Notes: generated from the sequence alone by a model not told the origin. Shown: positions 34,846 to 44,479, numbered from the stretch's first letter. The stretch: 64,000 nt of DNA from Calidifontibacter indicus (GCF_003386865.1 NZ_QTUA01000001.1:3224001-3288000); one strand, 5' to 3'. Translations and numbers: made by a program.

Positions 34846-36531
34846 ATGGCCGACTTCGCCTACGAGGACCTGCTGCCGATCGGCGCGGACACCACCACCT
34901 ACCGCAAGTTGACCGACGAGGGCGTGCGCACCGTGGAGGGCCCGGGCGGCCGCACCTTCCTCGAGGTCGACCCGTCCGCCCTGCAGTTGCTCGCCTCGAC
35001 CGCGATGCACGACATCGCCCACTACCTGCGTCCGGCGCACCTCACCCAGCTGAAGTCGATCCTCGACGACCCCGAGGCGTCCAACAACGACAAGTTCGTC
35101 GCGCTCGACCTGTTGAAGAACGCCAACATCGCCGCCGCCGGGGTGCTGCCGATGTGTCAGGACACCGGGACCGCGATCGTGATGGGCAAGAAGGGCGCCC
35201 AGGTGCTGGTCGACGGCGCGGCACCCGACGAGGAGGCGCTGGCCCACGGCGTCTACGACGCCTACACCAAGCTCAACCTGCGCTACTCCCAGATGGCCCC
35301 GATCACCACGTGGGAGGAGAAGAACACCGGCAGCAACCTGCCCGCGCAGATCGAGTTGTACGCCGACACGCAGGCCGGCCACGAGACGACCTACAAGTTC
35401 CTGTTCATGGCCAAGGGTGGCGGCTCGGCGAACAAGTCGTTCCTCTACCAGGAAACCAAGGCGATCCTCAACCCGGACGCCATGCTGAAGTTCCTCGACG
35501 AGAAGCTGCGCTCGCTCGGCACCGCGGCCTGCCCGCCCTATCACCTGGCCATCGTCATCGGCGGCACCAGCGCCGAATTCGCTTTGAAGACAGCCAAGTA
35601 CGCGTCGGCGAAGTATCTCGACGAGTTGCCGACGAGCGGCTCGATGACCGCCCACGGCTTCCGCGACGTCGACCTGGAGCAGCAGGTGCTCGAGCTGACC
35701 CGAAACTTCGGCATCGGCGCGCAGTTCGGCGGCAAGTACTTCTGCCACGACGTCCGGGTCGTGCGGCTGCCCCGCCACGGCGCCTCGCTGCCCGTCGCGA
35801 TCGCGGTGTCGTGCTCGGCCGACCGGCAGTGCCTGGGCAAGATCACGCCCGAGGGTGTGTTCATCGAGCAGCTCGAGACCGACCCGGCGCGTTTCCTGCC
35901 CGACACCACGCACGAGGAGCTGCAGGAGAAGGGCTCGGACGACGTCGTCCGCATCGACCTCAACCGGCCGATGGACGAGATCCGCGCCGCATTGTCGAAG
36001 CACCCGGTGAAGACGCGACTGTCGCTGAGCGGCCCGCTGGTGGTGGCGCGCGACATCGCGCACGCAAAGATCAAGGAACGGCTCGACGCCGGCGAGGAGA
36101 TGCCGCAGTACCTCAAGGACCACCCCGTCTACTACGCCGGGCCGGCCAAGACCCCCGAGGGTTACGCGTCCGGTTCCTTCGGCCCGACGACCGCCGGCCG
36201 GATGGACTCCTACGTCGACCAGTTCCAGGCCGCAGGCGGCTCCATGGTGATGCTCGCCAAGGGCAACCGCTCCAAGCAAGTGACCGACGCGTGCAACGCG
36301 CACGGCGGGTTCTACCTCGGTTCGATCGGTGGCCCGGCGGCGCGCTTGGCCAAGGACTGCATCAAGCACGTCGAGGTCGTAGAGTACGAGGAGCTCGGCA
36401 TGGAGGCCGTCTGGAAGATCGAGGTCGAGGACTTCCCCGCTTTCATCGTGGTCGACGACAAGGGCAACGACTTCTTCACCGCGACGGCGAAGCCGACCGC
36501 GTTCACCATCACCACTCGCCCCGGACTGTGA
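34846..36531 (+). CDS. fum: Fumarate hydratase, class I
   Basis: This 561-residue Fe-S-dependent fumarase interconverts fumarate and malate in the TCA cycle. Both class I halves are fused. The N-terminal domain has [20 protein letters not shown] (first cluster Cys) and [14 protein letters not shown]. The second has [18 protein letters not shown] and the C-terminal [16 protein letters not shown]. It carries an aaggag site. The carbonic anhydrase-like gene starts 10 bp downstream, so the two are co-transcribed. Confidence 0.95.
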   Translation: MADFAYEDLLPIGADTTTYRKLTDEGVRTVEGPGGRTFLEVDPSALQLLASTAMHDIAHYLRPAHLTQLKSILDDPEASNNDKFVALDLLKNANIAAAGVLPMCQDTGTAIVMGKKGAQVLVDGAAPDEEALAHGVYDAYTKLNLRYSQMAPITTWEEKNTGSNLPAQIELYADTQAGHETTYKFLFMAKGGGSANKSFLYQETKAILNPDAMLKFLDEKLRSLGTAACPPYHLAIVIGGTSAEFALKTAKYASAKYLDELPTSGSMTAHGFRDVDLEQQVLELTRNFGIGAQFGGKYFCHDVRVVRLPRHGASLPVAIAVSCSADRQCLGKITPEGVFIEQLETDPARFLPDTTHEELQEKGSDDVVRIDLNRPMDEIRAALSKHPVKTRLSLSGPLVVARDIAHAKIKERLDAGEEMPQYLKDHPVYYAGPAKTPEGYASGSFGPTTAGRMDSYVDQFQAAGGSMVMLAKGNRSKQVTDACNAHGGFYLGSIGGPAARLAKDCIKHVEVVEYEELGMEAVWKIEVEDFPAFIVVDDKGNDFFTATAKPTAFTITTRPGL

Positions 36532-36541
36532 GGACTGCACC

Positions 36542-37030
36542 ATGAGTTTCGACGACCTGCTCGATGCCAACCGAAGGTTCGCAGAAACGTTCTCCCTCGA
36601 GGGATTCGACGGCATAGCCAAGGCGGGCGTCGCGCTCGTCACCTGCATGGACAGCCGTATCGACCCGCTCGGCATGCTGGGCCTCAAGCCGGGTGACGCG
36701 AAGATCTTCCGCAACCCCGGTGGCCGCGTCACCGAGGCCGCGCTCGAGGCGCTCGTGCTCGGGGTCTACCTGCTGAACGTCGACCGCATCCTGGTCATCC
36801 CGCACACCCGCTGCGCGATGACCAGCCAGACCGAGGACGAACTGCACGAGAAGATCAGCGGCCTCGCCGGCACCAACGTCGCGTGGCAGCGCTTCCACGT
36901 CATCGACGACCAGCGGCGCACCCTGCTGGGCGACCTGGAGAAGGTGCGCAGCCACCCGCTCATCGGCGAGCGCGCCGAGGTCGGTGGCTTCATCTACGAC
37001 GTCGACACGGGGTTGTTGAACGAGGTGTGA
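36542..37030 (+). CDS. Beta-class carbonic anhydrase-like protein
   Basis: This 162-residue protein has the zinc ligands of the beta class: Cys35 and Asp37 in TCMDSRIDPLG, and His88 and Cys91 in VIPHTRCAM. Arg39 forms the Asp-Arg dyad. It belongs to the short YvdA-like branch common in actinobacteria. Pairing with fumarase (10-bp gap) may link bicarbonate supply to central carbon flow, which is an inference. Confidence 0.9.
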   Translation: MSFDDLLDANRRFAETFSLEGFDGIAKAGVALVTCMDSRIDPLGMLGLKPGDAKIFRNPGGRVTEAALEALVLGVYLLNVDRILVIPHTRCAMTSQTEDELHEKISGLAGTNVAWQRFHVIDDQRRTLLGDLEKVRSHPLIGERAEVGGFIYDVDTGLLNEV

Positions 37031-37036
37031 CCCGCG

Positions 37037-37136
37037 GGTAGTGCAAACCGCGGATTGCCGGGTTCGGGGTAGTCCAAACCGCGCTCGATAGCCCGCGGAT
37101 TGCACTACCTGACAGCGCCGAACCGCGGTTTGCACC
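37037..37136. repeat. Intergenic element built from a GTGCAAACCGCGG word
   Basis: ggtagtgcaaaccgcgg (37037-37053) is repeated directly as ggtagtccaaaccgcg (37069-37084). It occurs inverted as ccgcggattgcactacc (37093-37109, one mismatch) and inverted again as aaccgcggtttgcacc (37121-37136). It fills most of the gap between two same-strand genes and can fold several ways. Confidence 0.7.
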
Positions 37137-37204
37137 TCTCGAGGCTCGCCGGAGGCGCGGAAGCTCCCGGTGCCCTCGATGCGTCGTGGGATTAGGGTCG
37201 ATGC

Positions 37205-38062
37205 ATGAGTAGCGAACTGGCCCGTGCGGCTTACGAAACCCTCGAGCCCTACCACGTGCTCGCCTACTTCAACCCCTACCTCAAGGACGCCGCGGCCTCG
37301 CAGGGCCTCGACGAACTCGGCCTCTACTTCGGCGGACGCGGCGCGCCCCTCGGACGCTGCACGGCGCCGGTGGTGGCCGCCACCTTCTACAACTTCAACC
37401 CGGCGTACGTGAACCACGGCTGGAACGCGGCGCTGACCGCCGGGTTGCCGCAGGTCGAGGCGGCCCGCACGAGGGCGCTCGACCACGCGTTGCGCGACGC
37501 GCTCGGCGACGCCGTCGACTCCCCCGACCTGTCGACGATCGTCGGCGCGATCCGGGCCGGCATCACGGAGGCGTCGTACGCCGGGCGTCCGCTCGCCGCG
37601 GCGTGGGCGTTCGCCGCGTGGCCCGACGAGCCGCACCTGCAGCTCTGGCACGCGATCTCGGTCGCCCGCGAATATCGCGGCGACAACCACATCGCCTCCC
37701 TGGTGCTCGCGGGGCTCTCCCCGACCGAGGCGCTGGTGTTCCACGAGTCGCCCCACCCGGAGCCGGCGCCGCGCCGCCGTACGCTCGGCCGCAAGGCCAG
37801 CCAGATGACCCGCGGCTGGTCGGACGAGGACTGGGAAGCTGCGGTGGAATCGTTGCGCCGCAAGGGAGTTCTCGATTCGGAGGGCTCGATGACCGCTGCC
37901 GGCGCGACCCTCTACGCCGAGCTCGAACGCGAGACCGACCACGCCACCGCGCCGTTCTGGGCGAAGGTGCCCGACGCCGCACACATCCTCGACCTCGCGC
38001 GCCCGTTCGTGAAGTCGGTCATCGACGTCGGCTACCTGCCGGGCACCCGGAACAAGTCGTGA
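37205..38062 (+). CDS. SCO6745/SalK-like protein
   Basis: This 285-residue soluble protein resembles the actinobacterial SCO6745 family. The N-terminal half is helical (YHVLAYFNPYLKDAAASQGL, YFGGRGAPLGRCTAPVVAAT). Near residue 200 a winged-helix-like segment follows (RGWSDEDWEAAVESLRRKG, VLDSEGSMTAAGATLY), as in MarR-type folds. No enzymatic motif is evident and the function is unknown. Its stop overlaps the GTG of the MOSC gene by 2 bp, so they form a coupled pair. Confidence 0.75.
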   Translation: MSSELARAAYETLEPYHVLAYFNPYLKDAAASQGLDELGLYFGGRGAPLGRCTAPVVAATFYNFNPAYVNHGWNAALTAGLPQVEAARTRALDHALRDALGDAVDSPDLSTIVGAIRAGITEASYAGRPLAAAWAFAAWPDEPHLQLWHAISVAREYRGDNHIASLVLAGLSPTEALVFHESPHPEPAPRRRTLGRKASQMTRGWSDEDWEAAVESLRRKGVLDSEGSMTAAGATLYAELERETDHATAPFWAKVPDAAHILDLARPFVKSVIDVGYLPGTRNKS

Positions 38063-38868
38063 TCCAGGTCGCCGCGCTGGCGATCCACCCGGTGAAATCG
38101 ACCGCGATCCGACCCGTCGAGCGTGCGTACGTCGGGCCGGCGGGTCTCGCCGGTGACCGCGAGTGGATGGTCGTCAACGACTTCGGCGAGATGATCACCG
38201 CGCGCGAGTTCCCGCCTCTGTTCTCGATCGTGGCCGACTGTGCGGCAACGGGATTCACCGACTCTGACCTCCGGTTGAGCGCGCCGACCATCACGCCGCT
38301 GCAGCTCGATCGGCCGGTCGCCGGCGCCGAGGTGTCGGTGCGGATGTTCAACCGTCCGCCGATGACCGTGCGGGCGGCCGGCGACGAGGCCGACGCGTGG
38401 CTCGACCGGGCGCTCGGCACCCAGGGGTTGCACCTCGTGTGGTGTTCCGACCCGCGGGCGCGCAGCCTCAACCCGGCGTACAGCCGACCCGGCGATCACG
38501 CTGCGCTGCAGGACGGTTCGCCGGTCAGCCTGCTCGGGGCGGCGTCGGTGCGGGAGTTGCAGCACCGCGCCACCGAACCCGTCGATCACCACCGCTTCCG
38601 CGCGAACGTGCTCGTCGAGGGCGCCGAGGCATTCGCCGAGGACGGCTGGTCGAACGTTCGGATCGCCGACGTGCCGTTTCGGGTGGCGGCGCCGATCGAC
38701 CGGTGCGTGATGACAACGATCGACCCGGTCACCTACGCGAAGGGCAAGGACCCGATCCGCACCCTCGCCGGCTTCCGCAAGTGGGACGGCAAGACCTGGA
38801 TGGCCGTGCACCTCATCCCGGACGGCGAGGGCGAGATCGCCGTCGGCGACGAGATCACCCCCACCTGA
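38059..38868 (+). CDS. MOSC-domain protein
   Basis: This 269-residue protein has a MOSC N-terminal beta-barrel (VAALAIHPVKSTAIRPVERA, GLAGDREWMVVND) and a MOSC domain with the conserved Cys in PIDRCVMTTIDP. MOSC proteins bind molybdenum cofactor and reduce N-hydroxylated substrates or deliver sulfur. It starts at GTG 38059, overlapping the previous stop. It converges with glmM across a repeat element. Confidence 0.88.
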   Translation: MIQVAALAIHPVKSTAIRPVERAYVGPAGLAGDREWMVVNDFGEMITAREFPPLFSIVADCAATGFTDSDLRLSAPTITPLQLDRPVAGAEVSVRMFNRPPMTVRAAGDEADAWLDRALGTQGLHLVWCSDPRARSLNPAYSRPGDHAALQDGSPVSLLGAASVRELQHRATEPVDHHRFRANVLVEGAEAFAEDGWSNVRIADVPFRVAAPIDRCVMTTIDPVTYAKGKDPIRTLAGFRKWDGKTWMAVHLIPDGEGEIAVGDEITPT

Positions 38869-38870
38869 CC

Positions 38871-38981
38871 CCGAAAGTTTGCACGACACGCGACGCACGC
38901 GCAGCACCCTGCAAACTCTCGCGAGCCCCCTACCACCGAAAGTTTGCACGACACGCGACGCACGCGCAGCACCCTGCAAAC
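38871..38981. repeat. Two identical 46-bp direct repeats between convergent genes
   Basis: Copies at 38871-38916 and 38936-38981 are identical, separated by 19 bp. Each begins ccgaaagtttgcacgacac and ends with ctgcaaac, so each is itself an imperfect hairpin (agtttgca ... tgcaaac). A third, diverged copy lies inverted at 49515-49562. Confidence 0.9.
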
Positions 38982-38996
38982 CTTCCGGGGGTGGTG

Positions 38997-40346
38997 TCAG
39001 ATCGCGAGTTCGCGCTGCACCACGTCGGCCAGGCGCACGGTGACGGCCTTCGCCTGCTCCAGCGTCGGCGCCTCCGCCATCACCCGCACCACCGGCTCGG
39101 TGCCCGACGGGCGCAGCAACACGCGTCCGTCGTCGCCCAGCTCGGCCTCGACGGCCTGGATCGCGTCCTGCACGATCGGGTGGGTGCCGGCAGCGGCCTT
39201 GTCGACGCCCTTCACGTTGATCATGTGCTGCGGCAGGCGGGTCATCACGGTGGCAAGGTCACCGATGGTGCGGCCCGACGCGGCGACCTGCGCGGCGAGC
39301 ATGAGTCCGGTGAGCACGCCGTCGCCGGTGGTGCCGACGTCGGTGAGGATGACGTGACCCGACTGCTCGCCGCCGAAGTTGAACGAACCGGCGCGCATCT
39401 CCTCCAGCACGTAGCGGTCGCCGACGGCGGTCTGCTTGACCTTGATGCCGTGCTGGTCCATGGCCTTCAGCAGACCGAGGTTGCTCATGACGGTGGCGAC
39501 GAGCGTGTCGTTGGCGAGCGCGCCGCGCTCCTTGAGACCGACGGCGAGGATCGCCATGATCTGGTCGCCGTCGACCGGGGTGCCGGTGGCGTCGACGGCC
39601 AAGCAGCGGTCGGCGTCGCCGTCGAAGGCGACACCGAGGTCGGCGCCGACGCTCGGCACCATCTCGCGCAGGTGGTCGATGTGGGTGGAGCCGTAGCCGT
39701 CGTTGATGTTGAGCCCGTCGGGCTCGGCGCCGATGACGGTGACCTTCGCACCGGCCCGGCGGAACGCCTCGGGGCCGACCTGGCTGGCGGCGCCGTGGGC
39801 CGCGTCGATCACGACGTGCAGGCCATCCAACGAGTGGGGCAACGCCTTGAGTAGGTGCGCGGTGTAACGCTCGGCGCCCTCGGTGAACTGGCGGACGCGG
39901 CCGACTCCTTCACCGGTCGGACGGTCGGCGGGCTCTTCCATGGCGGCCTCGATGCGGTCCTCGACCGCGTCGGGCAGCTTGTGGCCGCCGAGGGCGAAGA
40001 ACTTGATGCCGTTGTCGGGCATCGCGTTGTGGCTGGCCGAGAGCATCACGCCGAAGTTGGCCTCGAGGTCGGCGGTGAGGAACGCGACCGCCGGGGTCGG
40101 CAGCACGCCGACGTCGTAGACATCGACTCCGCTGGAGGCGAGGCCGGCGATCACTGCCGCCGAGAGGAACTCGCCCGAGGCGCGCGGGTCGCGTCCGACG
40201 ACCGCGGTCATGCGGTGTGCACCGCCGGTGATCGTGCGCCCGAAGACGCGCGCGGCCGCCTCGGCCAGTCGCAGCGCCGTGTCGGCGTTGATCACGTCGC
40301 CGTTGGCCAGTCCACGCACCCCGTCGGTGCCGAAAAGTCGCGCCAC
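38997..40346 (-). CDS. glmM: Phosphoglucosamine mutase
   Basis: This 449-residue enzyme converts glucosamine-6-P to glucosamine-1-P for UDP-GlcNAc and cell-wall synthesis. It starts at GTG ([15 protein letters not shown]). The phosphoserine loop is [17 protein letters not shown], the Mg site is [12 protein letters not shown], and the sugar and phosphate loops are GGEQSGHVI and [12 protein letters not shown]. Its position near rpsI-rplM is typical of actinobacteria. Confidence 0.96.
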   Translation of the reverse strand: MARLFGTDGVRGLANGDVINADTALRLAEAAARVFGRTITGGAHRMTAVVGRDPRASGEFLSAAVIAGLASSGVDVYDVGVLPTPAVAFLTADLEANFGVMLSASHNAMPDNGIKFFALGGHKLPDAVEDRIEAAMEEPADRPTGEGVGRVRQFTEGAERYTAHLLKALPHSLDGLHVVIDAAHGAASQVGPEAFRRAGAKVTVIGAEPDGLNINDGYGSTHIDHLREMVPSVGADLGVAFDGDADRCLAVDATGTPVDGDQIMAILAVGLKERGALANDTLVATVMSNLGLLKAMDQHGIKVKQTAVGDRYVLEEMRAGSFNFGGEQSGHVILTDVGTTGDGVLTGLMLAAQVAASGRTIGDLATVMTRLPQHMINVKGVDKAAAGTHPIVQDAIQAVEAELGDDGRVLLRPSGTEPVVRVMAEAPTLEQAKAVTVRLADVVQRELAI

Positions 40347-40521
40347 GAATTCACCTACCCTTGATCGGACTTGTGCAGCACCCAGCTGGGCCGCTGCCCG
40401 TGCACCCTCCGCGTCCCTTCGGCGGAGCATCCGATCGAGTGTACGCCCGGGCACCGCCGCCCCGGACGAAACGCCACGCTGCACGCTTCTGACCAGCGAA
40501 GAGACCCTAGAATCGAGGGCG

Positions 40522-41052
40522 ATGTCACAGCCACGACGGGCGTTGGCCCACCCCCTGCGCTCCCGCATCGTCGCCCATCTGCGCATCGACGGCGCGGCCA
40601 CCGGCGCCGAGCTCGCGCGGGTGCTCGAGACGAACACCGGGGTGATCAGCTACCACCTGCGGGTGCTGGAAGCGGCGGGTCTGGTGGAGGACACCGGGCT
40701 CGGCAACGCCAAGACGCGGGTGTGGGCGATCGCCGAGGACGACGACGAGTTCGACGCGCCACTGGACGACGACGAGGAAGCGACCGACCGCTGGCTCGAC
40801 CACGACTATGTCGACCATTTCGCCGAGCGGGCCCACCGGTGGATCGACGAGCAGGACGACTGGGCGCCGATCTGGCAGGAGTCGTGCGGCCTGCGTGACT
40901 CGGCGGTGCTCGCCACCGAGGAGCAGTTCGTCGCCTACCTGGCCGAACTCGACGAGCTCAACGAGCGCTATCGCCGCATCGGCGCCGGCAGCCCGGGCGC
41001 CCGCCGGATGGCGCTGTTCTTCGCGCCCTACCCGGTCGATCCCCCGCGCTGA
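40522..41052 (+). CDS. ArsR-type winged-helix transcriptional regulator
   Basis: This 176-residue regulator has an N-terminal ArsR-like winged helix ([54 protein letters not shown]). An acidic linker ([17 protein letters not shown]) and a C-terminal helical domain that may bind an effector follow. No metal-binding cysteines are visible. It diverges from glmM across 175 bp. Targets are unknown. Confidence 0.85.
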   Translation: MSQPRRALAHPLRSRIVAHLRIDGAATGAELARVLETNTGVISYHLRVLEAAGLVEDTGLGNAKTRVWAIAEDDDEFDAPLDDDEEATDRWLDHDYVDHFAERAHRWIDEQDDWAPIWQESCGLRDSAVLATEEQFVAYLAELDELNERYRRIGAGSPGARRMALFFAPYPVDPPR

Positions 41053-41133
41053 CCGCGTCCGCCCGTTGCGGCGCGTCCGTCGGGCGGGTTCAGAAGGCTC
41101 TGAAGGTCGCGGCCCGTTCGGGTCGCAGCAACC

Positions 41134-41191
41134 GCGCGGGCTGTCGAGATCCGCGCGGGTCATGACGCGCGCGGATCTCGACAACCCGCGC
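41134..41191. repeat. Long inverted repeat between ArsR gene and rpsI
   Basis: The 24-bp arms 41134-41157 and 41168-41191 have one mismatch and a 10-nt loop. The arm contains tgtcgagatccgcgcg. It lies beside, and is separate from, the rpsI terminator, in the gap between convergent genes. Confidence 0.7.
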
Positions 41192-41200
41192 AGCTGCAAC

Positions 41201-41241
41201 GACGAAGCCCCCAGCACGGGCTACGTGCTGGGGGCTTCGTC
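41201..41241 (-). terminator. Terminator of rplM-rpsI
   Basis: Perfect 18-bp arms (gacgaagcccccagcacg and complement) with a 5-nt loop lie 11 bp past the rpsI stop. Confidence 0.88.
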
Positions 41242-41252
41242 GGCGAACGGAA

Positions 41253-41759
41253 TTACCGCTTCGAGTACTGAGGCGCCTTGCGGGCCTTCTTGAGTCCGGC
41301 CTTCTTGCGCTCCGGGACGCGAGCGTCACGGGTCAGGAAGCCGGCCTTCTTCAGTGCCGGACGGTTGAGCTCCTCGTCGACACCGTTCAGCGAACGGGCG
41401 ACACCCAGGCGGACGGCGCCGGCCTGGCCGGAGGGGCCACCACCGTGCACGCGGACGAGCACGTCGTAGGCGCCGTCGAGCTCGAGCAGGGTCAGCGGCT
41501 CGTTGACGATCTGCTGGTGCACCTTGTTCGGGAAGTAGGCCTCGAGGGTGCGGCCGTTGATCTTCCACTCGCCGGTGCCCGGCACGATGCGGACGCGGGC
41601 GACGGCCTGCTTGCGGCGGCCGGTGCCGGCGCCGGGCGCCGAAGCGGACGGACGGCGGGTGGGCTCGTCGGTGGGAGCCTCGGTGGACTCGCTGGTGTAC
41701 GAGCTCAGGGTCGGCTCGTCGGCCTCGAGGGCCTCGTTGTCGTACTGCTGGTCAGCCAC
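41253..41759 (-). CDS. rpsI: 30S ribosomal protein S9
   Basis: This is a 168-residue S9. The conserved part starts at about residue 47 ([19 protein letters not shown]) and ends with the universal basic tail [12 protein letters not shown]. The first 45 residues are an acidic Glu/Thr/Ser extension, as seen in many actinobacterial S9 proteins. It is co-transcribed behind rplM (34-bp gap). Confidence 0.97.
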   Translation of the reverse strand: MADQQYDNEALEADEPTLSSYTSESTEAPTDEPTRRPSASAPGAGTGRRKQAVARVRIVPGTGEWKINGRTLEAYFPNKVHQQIVNEPLTLLELDGAYDVLVRVHGGGPSGQAGAVRLGVARSLNGVDEELNRPALKKAGFLTRDARVPERKKAGLKKARKAPQYSKR

Positions 41760-41793
41760 GATTCTCCTTGAAAGCTATGTGACCGCGGGGCGC

Positions 41794-42243
41794 TTACTGC
41801 GCGACCTGGTTGATCTCGAACGGAACGGGCTGCTGGGCAGCGTGCGGGTGCTCGCCACCCGCGTAGACCTTCAGCTTCGCGATCTGCGCGCGGCCGAGGC
41901 TGGTCTTGGGGAGCATGCCGCGGACGGCCTTCTCGACGGCCTTCGCGGGGTCCTTGGCCATGAGCTCGGTGTAGGACACCGACTTCAGACCGCCCGGGAA
42001 ACCGGAGTGGCGGTAGGCGCGCTTCTTCTCCAGCTTCGCACCGGTCAGCGCCACCTTGTCGGCGTTGATGATGATGACGAAGTCGCCGGTGTCGATGTGC
42101 GGCGCGAACGTCGGCTTGTGCTTGCCGCGCAGCAGCGTCGCGGTCTGCGCCGCGAGACGGCCGAGCACGACGTCGGTGGCGTCGATGACGTGCCACTTGC
42201 GGTCGGCCTGGGCGCCGACGGTCGTGGGCGTGTAAGTACGCAC
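41794..42243 (-). CDS. rplM: 50S ribosomal protein L13
   Basis: This is a 149-residue L13: [59 protein letters not shown]. The start is GTG 42243 (MRTYTPTT), preceded by an aaggaaag site; no ATG fits. It is the first gene of rplM-rpsI, with a 342-bp leader region upstream. Confidence 0.97.
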   Translation of the reverse strand: MRTYTPTTVGAQADRKWHVIDATDVVLGRLAAQTATLLRGKHKPTFAPHIDTGDFVIIINADKVALTGAKLEKKRAYRHSGFPGGLKSVSYTELMAKDPAKAVEKAVRGMLPKTSLGRAQIAKLKVYAGGEHPHAAQQPVPFEINQVAQ

Positions 42244-42585
42244 TCGTCTTTCCTTCTGGTCGTTCGGTGGTGGCTCAGCTCGGGGCGAGCCGGACGCCGA
42301 CTGGGTACAGCCGGGCACTCGTTCAATGATACGGACGCCGCAACGGGGCCCCAAATCGAATGGAAACGTTGCGCTGCAACCGAATTCGATGCTTCAACGG
42401 AGCCTGGGTCAGATCCCTGCCGATCGATTGCACAACTATTGTGCAATATTCGGTGGCCGTCTGCCAGTCGACTGTCAGACCTCCATCACCGCGGGGTGCG
42501 CGCGGCGTCCGAGGAGTTGCACGCGATCGACCGCCGCTTGCACGAGTTGCCGCACGGCCGCCGAGCCTCCCGATGACCCGAGCCA
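42244..42585. other. 342-bp leader/intergenic region upstream of rplM
   Basis: There is no supported gene here. The stretch 42340-42460 is clearly less GC-rich than its surroundings and contains the dyad at 42427-42447. It presumably holds the rplM promoter. A plus-strand frame ending near 42577 (EELHAIDRRLHELPHGRR) looks like a protein C-terminus without a start and may be a gene remnant. Confidence 0.45.
42427..42447. promoter_or_regulatory. 21-bp AT-rich dyad upstream of rplM
   Basis: ATTGCACAA-CTA-TTGTGCAAT has perfect 9-bp arms, about 185 bp upstream of the rplM start. Such AT-rich symmetry is rare in this DNA. It resembles a dimeric regulator site, but the regulator is unknown. Confidence 0.55.
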
Positions 42586-43413
42586 CTACAGACTGCGGAC
42601 GTTGCGCGCTTCCTGCGCGCGGGCGGCAAGCTCGGAGTCGGCCGGGTAGGTGACCTCCTCAAGGCTGAGCCCGTGCGCGGGCATCACCGCTACGCCGGGG
42701 TCGCGCACCGCGGTCGTCATCACCTCGGCCGGCCACTCGACCGGACGCCGTCCGTGGCCGACCGGCACGGCCGCGCCGACCAGCGCGCGCACCATCGAGT
42801 GGCAGAACGCGTCAGCTCGCACGGTGCCGAGCAGCACACCGTCGCCGTCGCGGGTCCATTCGTAGGCGAGCAGGGTGCGCACCGTGGTCGCGCCCTCGCG
42901 CTTCTTGCAGAACGCGGCGAAGTCGCGCAGGCCGAGCAACGAGGCCGACGCTTCGTTCATCGCGTCGAGGTCGAGGGGGTGCCGCAGCCAGACCGTGTCG
43001 CGGCGCCGCAGCGGGTCGTGCGTGGCGTCGCTGTCGGCGATCCGGTAGAGGTAGCGGCGCGAGGTGGCCGAGAAGCGGGCATCGAATCCGTCGGGCGCCG
43101 CGCTGACCCGGTGCACCACGACATCGGCGGGCAGCACCCCGGCCAGCCGAGTGACTGCCGCCTCGAGCGGGCCGCGCTGCGAGCGCCCGGGCAGTGCGGC
43201 GAGCAACGGCTCGTCGACGTCGAGGTGGCAGACGGCGCCGCGGGCATGCACCCCGGCGTCGGTGCGCCCGGCGACGGTGAGCTTCGGCGGTTCGGCTCGC
43301 AGGATGGTCGCCCACGCGCCGGCGAGCACCTCCTCGACGGTGCGCCGGCCCGGCTGGGCGGCCCACCCGGAGAAGTCGGTGCCGTCGTACCCGAAGTCCA
43401 CCCGCAGTCGCAC
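42586..43413 (-). CDS. truA: tRNA pseudouridine(38-40) synthase
   Basis: This 275-residue TruA modifies U38-40 of tRNA anticodon stems. The catalytic Asp is in VAGRTDAGVHARGAVCHLDV. Other blocks are RVDFGYDGTDFSGWAAQPG, FSATSRRYLYRIADS and DAFCHSMVRALVGA. In most actinobacteria truA directly follows rplQ; here about 6 kb of accessory genes intervene. Confidence 0.96.
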   Translation of the reverse strand: MRLRVDFGYDGTDFSGWAAQPGRRTVEEVLAGAWATILRAEPPKLTVAGRTDAGVHARGAVCHLDVDEPLLAALPGRSQRGPLEAAVTRLAGVLPADVVVHRVSAAPDGFDARFSATSRRYLYRIADSDATHDPLRRRDTVWLRHPLDLDAMNEASASLLGLRDFAAFCKKREGATTVRTLLAYEWTRDGDGVLLGTVRADAFCHSMVRALVGAAVPVGHGRRPVEWPAEVMTTAVRDPGVAVMPAHGLSLEEVTYPADSELAARAQEARNVRSL

Positions 43414-43439
43414 CGTCGCAGCCTAGTGGGCGCCGCCAG

Positions 43440-43455
43440 TTGGACAGTTGTCCAA
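43440..43455. promoter_or_regulatory. Operator-like dyad upstream of the MFS pseudogene
   Basis: TTGGACAGTTGTCCAA has perfect 7-bp arms around GT, 41 bp before the MFS start and 26 bp from the truA start. It was probably the operator of the MFS gene; the regulator is unknown. Confidence 0.6.
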
Positions 43456-43496
43456 TACGCCCCGCGCGGGCCCTGCCGCGTGCAACGATGCGGCGC

Positions 43497-44343
43497 ATGA
43501 CAGCCGATGCCATGGTCGCGACCGCGCGGCACCCGCACAGCCGGCAGCGGGTCGCGGTCGCGGCAGCCTTCTGCGGTCAGGGCCTGGTCTTCATCTCGCT
43601 CACCACCAAGCTTCCCGAGATCCAGGACACCCTCCACATCAAGCCCGGCACGATGTCGGTGCTGCTGCTCGGACTGGTGCTGGCGGCCGGGGTGGGGTCG
43701 CTGCTCGGCGAGTGGCTCGCTCCGCGCCGGGGCAGCGCGCTGGCGTTGCGACTCGGGTTCGCCCTGATGGCGGTGATGCTGCCGCTGCTCGCCCTCGGTT
43801 CGACGATCGCGCCGGTCGCGGCCGCGATGGCCGGCTACGGGTTGGCCCTCGGTCTCGTCGACGCCGGCACCAACATGCAGGGCGTGGCGGTCGAGCACGA
43901 ATACGGGCGTCCGATCATGCCGACCTTCCACGGCGCCTGGACCCTTGGCGGAATCATCGGCACGCTGGGTTCGCTTGCCACGCACTAGGTTTCGTTCGAG
44001 GCGTCCGCTCTAGGGCTGGCGGTGATTCCGGTGTTACTGGTCTTCGCGCCCTACCTCGCCGTGGGTGGCCCGATCGCCGCGATCAGCGGTGCCCGCGCCG
44101 CGGTGCCGTGGCGGCGGATCATGCTCGTCGGCGCCGCGATGGTGCTCTTCTACATGGCCGACACCGCGATCACCACCTGGGGCCCCACCTACCTCGACAA
44201 GCAGTTCCTCGCCTCGGCGTCGACGGTGTCGGTGGCGACGCTCCCCTACCTGGCCGCGTCCCTCGTCGGACGCGGCCGGCTTCGCGATCCCGATGGTGCT
44301 CGTGCTCGCGATCGTCCCCCTCGCCCGCGCCTTCCGCTCCTGA
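43497..44343 (+). pseudogene. MFS transporter (YbjJ-like), nonsense mutation and internal deletion
   Basis: The first 163 codons give a normal MFS N-terminal half (LGLVLAAGVGSLLGEWLAPR, GYGLALGLVDAGTNMQGVAV, FHGAWTLGGIIGTLGSLATH). A TAG stop at 43986 follows. The same frame resumes (VSFEASALGLAVIPVLLVFA) up to LPYLAASLVGR near 44265, after which another frame supplies only the last span (GFAIPMVLVLAIVPLARAF). In total about 280 codons remain of an expected 400, so over 100 codons of the C-terminal half are deleted. Two independent lesions make this a true pseudogene. Confidence 0.88.
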
Positions 44344-44344
44344 G

Positions 44345-44440
44345 CACACGCCCCTCCCGCAAACCTTGCGCCTGCCGACAGACGCTGCTGTTGCAACAGC
44401 AGCGTGTGCCGGCAAGTGCAGCGTGTGCGGGAGGTGTGTG
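44345..44440. repeat. Long imperfect hairpin element between MFS pseudogene and M1 peptidase gene
   Basis: The stretch folds end to end around gctgctgttgcaacagcagc, with arms of about 45 nt and scattered mismatches. The right arm carries aagtgcagcgtgtgcggg, shared with the element at 24758. It sits only 40 bp upstream of the peptidase start. Confidence 0.7.
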
Positions 44441-44479
44441 CGTCTAGCCTGGGGGTCCGTCAACACTTCCGGGGGATCC

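Noticed and set aside
34813-36732. 639-codon minus-strand frame opposite fumarase
   Set aside because: It is antisense to a complete class I fumarase with all motifs and has no ribosome site or motif of its own.
38871-38981. Two identical 46-bp repeats with a 19-bp spacer as a CRISPR array
   Set aside because: There are only two units, the repeats are longer than the spacer, each unit is palindromic at its ends, a third copy lies 10 kb away, and no cas genes are present.
40371-40521. Alternative upstream start for the ArsR regulator
   Set aside because: The frame before 40522 lacks protein-like sequence. The ATG at 40522 gives the usual ArsR N-terminus.
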